Below are positions 5,685 to 11,341 of a stretch of 11,341 nucleotides of DNA, one piece after another; within the stretch, counting starts at the first letter, position 1; every line of letters starts with the position of its first letter. The notes under the pieces are model-generated. The model saw nothing but the letters and a program-made list of their open reading frames with translations, was not told the DNA's origin and made no database searches. The position numbers were made by a program, and so were the translations under genes. Origin of the DNA: Clostridiales bacterium (lineage in GTDB: Bacteria; Bacillota; Clostridia; Christensenellales; Borkfalkiaceae); assembly GCA_021635425.1 (NCBI GenBank), contig JAJWOJ010000040.1:1-11341 (forward strand). The letters run 5' to 3'.

Positions 5685-7467
5685 TCGGCTTATAGCCGCA
5701 CTTTTTGCAACCGTTGTCGCCGTTTCCCCTCTCGTCGGGTGCGGCACGGAAAATACCGATTCGGGCATTTTGGAACTTAACGTTTTCAACGCGGAAGAAT
5801 ATATCTCCGAGTTCGACGCCGATTGGGAAACAACCGACATCATAGAAGATTTCGAAGCGTACGCAACCGAAAAGTACGGCAGAAAAGTAAAGGTGAACTA
5901 CTCCACTTTCGGTACGCTCGAAAACATGTACAACGAGCTTCAGCTCACCAAGAAGAAAGGTAAAAACGGTTACACTTACGCATACGATCTCGTTTGTCCG
6001 TCCGATTATATGATTCAACGAATGATAAACGAGGACATGCTCGAAACGTACGACGTCAACTACGACGAGGACGGAAACGTAAGCTATAAAACGATAGACA
6101 ACTTCAACGATTACGCTTCGGGATTCATCAAAGATCTTTTCAACTCCAAAGAGGAAGCCGATTACGTTACGGGTACGGTTAAAAAATGGTCGGAATACGC
6201 GGTTTGCTACATGTGGGGTACGATGGGTTTCATTTATAACCCCGTAAAACTCGCCGAAACGAACGCGAATATCGACGTAAACACTATCGTGGACGAAAAA
6301 GGCGAACTCAAACTTTCGGGCGAAGAACTCGAAAACGCGGTTAACGCCAACACCTGGCACCTTCCGTGGGAAGCGTATTACAAAAACCTCGGAACGATCA
6401 AAGACAGCATAAGAGATACTTACGCTTTGGCAGTGGGAAACGTTTACAGCGATAAGCTCCTTGCTTTAAAAGCCCTTTGGGAAAACGGCACGCTCACGCA
6501 TGACGAATATCAAGCAGTGCTTATCAAGGTTTTCAACAACGTAAATTCCGCTTTTTCGGACGAATTCGCAGAGCTTAAGCTTCCCGCGGATAAACTTGCC
6601 GCCGTACAGAAAATTTTCCCCGACGCAAAAGAAAAAACCGTCGATAAAGTAAGCGAAACGCTTAAAGTTTTAAAGCATAACGTTTACGGTTTCGAGGTTG
6701 ACAGCGGTAAAAAGGATATGGCTGCGGGTAAAATCGCAATTAACTTCGCCTGGTCGGGAGACGCGGCTTACACGCTCGACACCGCCGACGAATATTCGGA
6801 CGGAGCAAAGCTTTATTACGCCGTTCCGAAGGAAGGGAGCAATATCTGGTTCGACGCATGGGTTATGCCGAAAGGCGCGAACAAAGAGCTTGCGCAGGAC
6901 TTCGTAAACTTCATTTCCTCGCCGGAAAACGCGATTTCCAACATGGATTATATCGGTTATGTAAGCCCGATCGCGGGCGACGACGTATTCGCTCGTTTGC
7001 TCGACACTTACGAACTCACCACCGACCCTGACGAAGCCGAAGAACTCGGTTACACGGCGATAGATTATTCTTATTATTTCGATAATATTTCGGACGAATA
7101 CGAAACGGAAGACGAGGACGGAAACGCGGTTACGGTTAAATTCAGAACGGACGACGGAAAAGTTATAGTTTACGCTTCGCCCGACATGATCGGCAGACAG
7201 CTTACCACGCAATACCCCGAAAAATCGACGGTAGACCGTTGCGCGTTGATGACCACCCTTTCCAAACAGGAACTGAAAGACCTCAACAAAATGTGGAGCG
7301 ACGTAAAAGTCGGCGACATCCCCACTTCCATGCTTATAATTATTCCGGTAATAATCGGACTGCTCGTTATCGGTTTCGTCGCGTATTCGATACTCAAAAA
7401 GCACGGCATAACCTTCAAGCGCAAACCTAAAAACTACGGCACGCTTATAAAAAGCGAAAGAATTTAA
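5668..7467 (+). CDS. potD: Polyamine-binding lipoprotein PotD with C-terminal membrane segment
   Basis: The extracytoplasmic substrate-binding component that delivers polyamine to PotBC. The N-terminus is a lipoprotein signal peptide with lipobox LVGC, so Cys25 should be lipidated. PotD-type features follow: LNVFNAEEYIS (37-47), YSTFGTLENMYNEL (78-91), YDLVCPSDYMIQRMI (106-120), CYMWGTMGFIYNP (180-192), WHLPWEAYY then IKDSIRDTYAL (230-253), INFAWSGDAAY (358-368), VPKEGSNIWFDAWVMPKGA (386-404) and DFVNFISSPENA (411-422). The protein is 599 residues, against about 348 for E. coli PotD. The surplus comes from an insert at about 259-340 and a tail after about 440. The tail contains an acidic region, a hydrophobic helix at about 554-575 and a basic end (KRKPKNYGTLIKSER), which predicts a transmembrane anchor with the tail in the cytoplasm. 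A lipid plus a C-terminal helix would anchor the protein at both ends. The sequence is in frame throughout. Confidence 0.9.
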   Translation: MKKRVNRLIAALFATVVAVSPLVGCGTENTDSGILELNVFNAEEYISEFDADWETTDIIEDFEAYATEKYGRKVKVNYSTFGTLENMYNELQLTKKKGKNGYTYAYDLVCPSDYMIQRMINEDMLETYDVNYDEDGNVSYKTIDNFNDYASGFIKDLFNSKEEADYVTGTVKKWSEYAVCYMWGTMGFIYNPVKLAETNANIDVNTIVDEKGELKLSGEELENAVNANTWHLPWEAYYKNLGTIKDSIRDTYALAVGNVYSDKLLALKALWENGTLTHDEYQAVLIKVFNNVNSAFSDEFAELKLPADKLAAVQKIFPDAKEKTVDKVSETLKVLKHNVYGFEVDSGKKDMAAGKIAINFAWSGDAAYTLDTADEYSDGAKLYYAVPKEGSNIWFDAWVMPKGANKELAQDFVNFISSPENAISNMDYIGYVSPIAGDDVFARLLDTYELTTDPDEAEELGYTAIDYSYYFDNISDEYETEDEDGNAVTVKFRTDDGKVIVYASPDMIGRQLTTQYPEKSTVDRCALMTTLSKQELKDLNKMWSDVKVGDIPTSMLIIIPVIIGLLVIGFVAYSILKKHGITFKRKPKNYGTLIKSERI

Positions 7468-7501
7468 GCAGACGGTCTCGCGTAAGTTTTTCTGCCTGCA
7501 T

Positions 7502-7531
7502 CGGCAAAATAACTTAATTCTCCGATTGCCG
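7502..7531 (+). terminator. Weak candidate terminator between convergent operons
   Basis: A six-base stem CGGCAA/TTGCCG with an 18-nt loop is followed by TTTATCGTTTGTCGTTCTTA. The stem is short and the T-tract is interrupted, so it is a poor intrinsic terminator, but it lies 34 nt after the potD stop in the only spacer available for ending both converging transcripts. A second stem GCAGA/TCTGC (7468-7472 and 7491-7495) has no T-run after it. The rest of 7468-7598 shows nothing recognisable. Confidence 0.3.
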
Positions 7532-7598
7532 TTTATCGTTTGTCGTTCTTATTCTATTCAAATGTAAAAATATCTGTTAATCGACTTATATGCGGACT

Positions 7599-8696
7599 TT
7601 ATACGTTTTCTGCATACAAGCATGAAAGATAAAACGCCCAGTCCTCGCGACTGAAAAAGTGTACGCCGTCGCGGATAAAAAACGCGATTTCGCCGCCGAC
7701 GTTTTTCTCGCCGGCCGCGAGCGGCGTATTTACGGGCGTCAGACCGGTTAATCCGAGTTCTTTATATGCTTCGCTCGCCGCTTCCGCGCATAAATACTGC
7801 GCGTCCGTGTCCGCCCAGTCGTCCTCGCTCGCCGCAACGACAAAAACCTTTCTCGGGGCAACCGAAGCCATTAAATAATGTTGGTCGAAAGGCATTTCGT
7901 ACTCTTTTTCTGCGTATTTTTTAAAGTTCGGAGTAAACCAATACGGAAAAACGTCGGTAATGACTTTAATCGTTTCGCCGTGCTTATCACGGGAAATCGC
8001 CGCGCCGCAGCAACCCGAACAGTTTACCATACAGCCTGCAAAAATATCGTATTTCGCCGCCGCTAAAAGCGCGGTTTTACCGAGCCTCGAATGCCCCGCA
8101 ACGTACAATTTCTCTTTAACCGTCAACCCCTCGTTTATAAGGTATTCGCCGACGATTTTCGCGGCGTATGCCCAAAGAGACAATTTGCCTGCGGAATACT
8201 TATCCGAACGGTCGCAAAAAAGCGGCGCGATTCCCGTAGAAAAGTCGCCGTCGTCGGTAGATATTTCCTTATAGTAAAGATGCGCGACGGCAATTCCGCC
8301 GTCCATAAGTTCCTCGACGGGGCAATATTTCGTCGGAAGATACTTCATAAAATCGAGATGTACGACGAAATTATACGACTTTATTTTCGTCGGAACGAAT
8401 AAGTCCGCCACAAAAGCAGCGGTTTTACCGCTCTTTTCAAGCTTAAACTCCAAAGCGGTATGCTTTGCTTTGTTACAGAAAAAATAGCCGTAGTCGCCGT
8501 CGAACTTCTCGTCCGTAACGTCTTTTACGCTTATTTTAACGCCTTTTTCGTCGATTTCGCCGTATTCTTCCCGAACGATTTCGCTTAAAGTTTTTTCACG
8601 GGAAAAATCCCCGTTTTCTCTTAAATAATCCGGGAGACTAAACCCTTTCCGGTATCTGTTTCCGATTAAAACGGAATCAAATTCTAAATTTTTCAT
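7599..8696 (-). CDS. CE15-like glucuronoyl esterase, apparently cytoplasmic
   Basis: A 365-residue alpha/beta hydrolase resembling carbohydrate esterase family 15, whose members cleave esters of 4-O-methyl-glucuronic acid in glucuronoxylan. The nucleophile elbow is GHSRLGK (201-207) with Ser203, matching the family GxSRxG signature. It is followed by SGCCGAAISRDKHGET (227-242), FPYWF (250-254), PFDQHYLMASVAPRKVFV (269-286), an acidic DDWAD loop (292-296) and catalytic-type His346 in DGVHFFSREDW. The canonical acid, a Glu 23 residues after the serine in fungal enzymes, is Cys226 here. Asp292 or Asp293 sits near the alternative acid position described for some bacterial members. No signal peptide or membrane segment is present, unlike most CE15 enzymes. 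The start lies one base after the GH20 stop and has no clear Shine-Dalgarno sequence, so translation is probably coupled. The exact substrate ester is unknown. Confidence 0.82.
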   Translation of the reverse strand: MKNLEFDSVLIGNRYRKGFSLPDYLRENGDFSREKTLSEIVREEYGEIDEKGVKISVKDVTDEKFDGDYGYFFCNKAKHTALEFKLEKSGKTAAFVADLFVPTKIKSYNFVVHLDFMKYLPTKYCPVEELMDGGIAVAHLYYKEISTDDGDFSTGIAPLFCDRSDKYSAGKLSLWAYAAKIVGEYLINEGLTVKEKLYVAGHSRLGKTALLAAAKYDIFAGCMVNCSGCCGAAISRDKHGETIKVITDVFPYWFTPNFKKYAEKEYEMPFDQHYLMASVAPRKVFVVAASEDDWADTDAQYLCAEAASEAYKELGLTGLTPVNTPLAAGEKNVGGEIAFFIRDGVHFFSREDWAFYLSCLYAENV

Positions 8697-8697
8697 A

Positions 8698-10629
8698 TTA
8701 AACTATTTTATCAAAGCACAGCTTTACCCTGTTCGGTATTTTCGCAAGCGAAACGTCGTCCAGATGCTTTATTCCGCTGCTTTCGCCGAGTTCTGCAAAA
8801 GTAGTATCGCACTTTGTAATGTTTTGTTCGTTTATAACTTTTCCGCTCGTCTTCTGAACGCCGCAAACGGAATATTTCACTCCGCCGAAAAGCAGCCTTA
8901 CGTTGGAAACGAAAATCGAATCTTCGCCGAAACTTTCCAATATAACGTATTCGACGGGCTTATTTTTCATTGCGAAACGAACGGTAGCCGTTCCGCCGAG
9001 GTCAAATGTGACGGCTTCGGGTTTAACGCTTCCGAAATACAGTTCGTTTTCGGCTTTTTCGCCCGCATATTTAACGATTATCTTCATTTTCGGCGAACCG
9101 AATCCGTCGGGCGTTACCGTATCGAGATATAAAATTCCGCAACCTCTGTTTGCCTCTATCGACTGTTTTACGTTTGAAACAAGCGTTTTCCTGCGCGTCT
9201 TTTCCGCTTCCATAAGTCCGCCCGAACTCTTTATCCCGTCGCGGTACTTTTTCCACAGATAACCGGCGTTTGCGTTGATTTCTTCAAAGCCTTTCTCTGC
9301 TTCGTCGAGCGTAGCGAAGATTTCGTTAAAATCGGCGACGCCGTTTCCGAAATTTTCCTTTTCGTATTCGTCGAAAACCTTATACCCCTCAGAATTTACC
9401 ATATATATAAGGTATTTGTCAAGCGAAAAATCGTAAATATCGAGCAGAATATCCCGTTTTTCTCCGCTTATGCGATTTTCGTCCGCAAGAACGCCCCTCA
9501 ATTTATCCGTAAAATCTTTCAAAACGTTTTTGTAAAGCTGTTTAACGAAATTGTCGTCCTCGGCTTTAACGCCTATATTCGTACCGATAAGGCAGGACGT
9601 CAAAACCTGGTTTTCAAGCAAAAGTTTTGCAATTTCCCTATCGCCGATTATCTCTTCATACACCTTAACTTTATCGTCGAAGCTCTTGATCCGACCGTTC
9701 CAGAGTTTCCCGCAAAGGGCTATAAGGGGGTAAATTCCGTTATAGAAACTCGCGGCTCTTTCCCATATCGTAAGAATCGCGCCTATCGGCTTATGTTTCA
9801 AAGCATAATCGGTTAAAGTATCCACATTATACGTCGAAGAAGCGTTGCTTCCGTATGCGCAGAAAATATACTCGAATCCTAAGCGGTCGTAAACGGAAAG
9901 CCAATCTTTTCTCACTCTGTTCGTCCAGTGACCTTTGGTCTCCGAACCGATAAATCCGTAATTCCAATGACACAGTATTATATCTCTCGGAAGTTCGGCG
10001 ACTATGTCGTAATACTCGAAAAAGTCATCCCACATAAGCATGGTTTTGCCCATGCTTTTCGCAAGTCCGTAATCGTGCATAACCTGCGAGAAAAATATAT
10101 CCTTTTTCGTCTCGCCCGCTTTAAGGCGAGCCTTACATCTCGGACACTCGGCAAACTCGAACACTTCGTCAAGCCCCATATGAACGTATTTCCCCCGAAA
10201 CGCCGAGCATACTTCCGTGATGTACGCGTCGAAAAACTTGTTAAAATCGGGGTTAGACGTACAGCCGACCGAACCGCGTTTAAACCGTTCGGGAGACCAG
10301 CCTCTGCCTTCAATTCTCTCGTCTTTAAATTCGGAAAGGCTCGCGGCTTCTTTGTATTGCAATAGTTTTTCGATATGATAAAAGTTCTCGAACGCGGGTA
10401 TTGCGAGCAGCCCTTTATCTTCTATATAGTCCGCAATCTCCTTGATTTCGGCCATCGAATAAGTGTCGTCTTCATCGAAAAAAGGCGTGACTTTTGTTCT
10501 TATTGAACACTCTAAATACAGAATAATCGTGTTATAGCCCCACTTTTCGGCGTTATCCACGAAATTTTTTATAAACTCGATTTTCTCTTTTTGTCTTCCG
10601 AGATCTATTTGTACGGCAACGATTTTCAT
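8698..10629 (-). CDS. GH20-like beta-N-acetylhexosaminidase
   Basis: A 643-residue glycoside hydrolase that should release terminal beta-linked GlcNAc or GalNAc from oligosaccharides. The TIM barrel begins almost at the N-terminus (IDLGRQKEKIEFIKNFVDNA, from residue 8), so the usual GH20 N-terminal domain is missing. The catalytic signature is HMGLDE (150-155) with the Asp154-Glu155 pair expected for substrate-assisted catalysis, in place of the common HxGGDE. A CPRC pair (162-165) follows. Further barrel motifs are MLMWDDFF (197-204), HWNYG (221-225) and ILTIWERA. Residues about 350-500 look helical, and about 500-643 look like a beta-rich accessory domain of unknown role. There is no signal peptide. 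The start follows AAAGGA with a short spacer. It lies nine bases after the GH127-like gene and one base before the CE15 gene, in the same operon. The family is fairly sure; specificity is not. Confidence 0.78.
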   Translation of the reverse strand: MKIVAVQIDLGRQKEKIEFIKNFVDNAEKWGYNTIILYLECSIRTKVTPFFDEDDTYSMAEIKEIADYIEDKGLLAIPAFENFYHIEKLLQYKEAASLSEFKDERIEGRGWSPERFKRGSVGCTSNPDFNKFFDAYITEVCSAFRGKYVHMGLDEVFEFAECPRCKARLKAGETKKDIFFSQVMHDYGLAKSMGKTMLMWDDFFEYYDIVAELPRDIILCHWNYGFIGSETKGHWTNRVRKDWLSVYDRLGFEYIFCAYGSNASSTYNVDTLTDYALKHKPIGAILTIWERAASFYNGIYPLIALCGKLWNGRIKSFDDKVKVYEEIIGDREIAKLLLENQVLTSCLIGTNIGVKAEDDNFVKQLYKNVLKDFTDKLRGVLADENRISGEKRDILLDIYDFSLDKYLIYMVNSEGYKVFDEYEKENFGNGVADFNEIFATLDEAEKGFEEINANAGYLWKKYRDGIKSSGGLMEAEKTRRKTLVSNVKQSIEANRGCGILYLDTVTPDGFGSPKMKIIVKYAGEKAENELYFGSVKPEAVTFDLGGTATVRFAMKNKPVEYVILESFGEDSIFVSNVRLLFGGVKYSVCGVQKTSGKVINEQNITKCDTTFAELGESSGIKHLDDVSLAKIPNRVKLCFDKIV

Positions 10630-10638
10630 TGTTTTCCT

Positions 10639-11341
10639 TTATCTTATTTCGTTCCAGACAGCCATGTTGCATTTTTCGCTGTCGTAATTTTTACCTGCGG
10701 ACGAATAATCGCAAAGGGTTATTTCGCCGTCTTTCGTTTTTACCTTTACAGTTTCGTTCGTGTAAAACTTATCGTTTTTAACGAGTATGGAAATCGTTCC
10801 GCCCGATTTTTTCGATACTGCGACGGGTTTTCTTAAATCTTCGCCGAACCTCTCGTCTCTCGCGAGCGCGACGGGACCTCTTTCAAACCCGACCTTTCCG
10901 TTTAAAATTATTCTTTCAACTTTCATCGGCATCGAAACGACTATTTTATCACCGTTTTTAACCTTAACGACGGCGTAGCCTTTTTCTTCCGCAAATCCCG
11001 ATTCTTTACCGCCTGCCGACACCGAGAAATTTTTCGTCCATTTCGGTATACGCAGGAAAAGCGTCGTTTCGCCGCTCGTTTTCACCGAGATTTTCGCCTC
11101 ACCCTTTTTATAGAGATCGGCTCTCACCGAAATTTTCGTTCCGCTCTCCTTTTCCGAATACGTTCCGTCGTTATAGAGGTTGACGTAATAACCGTTTTCG
11201 CCTTTCGTTACGGCGACAAGCCCGAAAAGAGAAGTCCCGGCGCCGCCGATAGCCGCGCAGCAACCGTAAGATCTGCCGTTTTCCATAACTTTGAAACCGC
11301 CGATTCTTCTCGCTCTTTGCCCTAAACAAAGGGGGCTGTAA
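10639..11341 (-). CDS. GH127-like beta-L-arabinofuranosidase, C-terminal part (cut by window edge)
   Basis: The reading frame stays open to the right edge of the window, so the true start lies outside; the ATG at 11284-11286 is internal, because codons upstream of it continue in frame (SPLCLGQRARRIGGFKV). The visible 233 residues match the end of GH127/DUF1680 proteins, which remove beta-L-arabinofuranose or related sugars from plant glycans. They include a Cys-Cys pair (YGCC), GYYVNLYNDG, then LRIPKW, GYAVVKVKNGDKIVVSMPM and FERGPVALARD, the usual beta-sandwich order. In characterised GH127 enzymes the Cys pair binds zinc together with an upstream Glu and Cys that lie outside this window. 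The family pattern CCxPN-R after the pair is altered to CCAAIGG here, so it is a divergent member. It is the most upstream visible gene of the GH20-CE15 operon. Confidence 0.75.
   Translation of the reverse strand, partial: YSPLCLGQRARRIGGFKVMENGRSYGCCAAIGGAGTSLFGLVAVTKGENGYYVNLYNDGTYSEKESGTKISVRADLYKKGEAKISVKTSGETTLFLRIPKWTKNFSVSAGGKESGFAEEKGYAVVKVKNGDKIVVSMPMKVERIILNGKVGFERGPVALARDERFGEDLRKPVAVSKKSGGTISILVKNDKFYTNETVKVKTKDGEITLCDYSSAGKNYDSEKCNMAVWNEIR

Noticed and set aside
5659..6360. Minus-strand open frame of 233 codons opposite potD
   Set aside because: It is a shadow frame with Phe/Val-rich composition and no initiation signal, opposite recognisable PotD sequence.

Overview
The window looks like chromosomal DNA from a spore-forming or formerly spore-forming Bacillota of the class Clostridia, probably an uncultured gut-type lineage. 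The reasons are AGGAGG-type ribosome binding sites, a PdaB-like (sporulation-type) polysaccharide deacetylase, a clostridial tandem-OB single-stranded DNA-binding protein, and the arrangement of an HTH-cupin regulator followed by potABCD. No rRNA, tRNA, CRISPR array, transposase or phage gene is visible.

Layout. (1) Positions 46-1572, minus strand: a PdaB-like membrane-anchored deacetylase, then a two-OB-fold SSB-like protein 72 nt downstream. (2) Positions 1573-1985, divergent regulatory region: phased A-tracts, a perfect-consensus sigma-A promoter (TTGACA-N17-TATAAT) and, just downstream of the expected transcription start, a 90-bp array of nine GTTTA/TAAAC half-sites whose average spacing is exactly 10.5 bp. 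(3) Positions 1986-7467, plus strand: a tightly packed operon of an XRE-cupin regulator and polyamine transporter genes potA, potB, potC and potD, with gaps of 21 and 1 nt and then overlaps of 7 and 17 nt. PotA (500 aa) and PotD (599 aa) are both much larger than the classic proteins; PotD has a lipobox and also a C-terminal membrane segment. (4) Positions 7468-7598: a convergent spacer with one weak hairpin. (5) Positions 7599-11341, minus strand: a carbohydrate-degradation operon read from right to left: the C-terminal part of a GH127-like beta-L-arabinofuranosidase (cut by the window edge), a GH20-like beta-N-acetylhexosaminidase and a CE15-like glucuronoyl esterase, separated by only 9 and 1 nt. 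The two complete enzymes lack signal peptides, so they probably act in the cytoplasm on imported oligosaccharides.

How the genes work together. The regulator is the first gene of the transporter operon and follows the operator array, so the simplest model is autoregulated control of polyamine import: PotD captures the ligand, PotB and PotC form the channel, and PotA drives transport. The carbohydrate operon is a separate unit that would remove arabinose, hexosamine and ester-linked uronic acid groups from one complex glycan. The least ordinary parts are the helically phased operator array, the enlarged PotA and PotD, and the intracellular GH127-GH20-CE15 set in which the CE15 lacks the usual catalytic glutamate.
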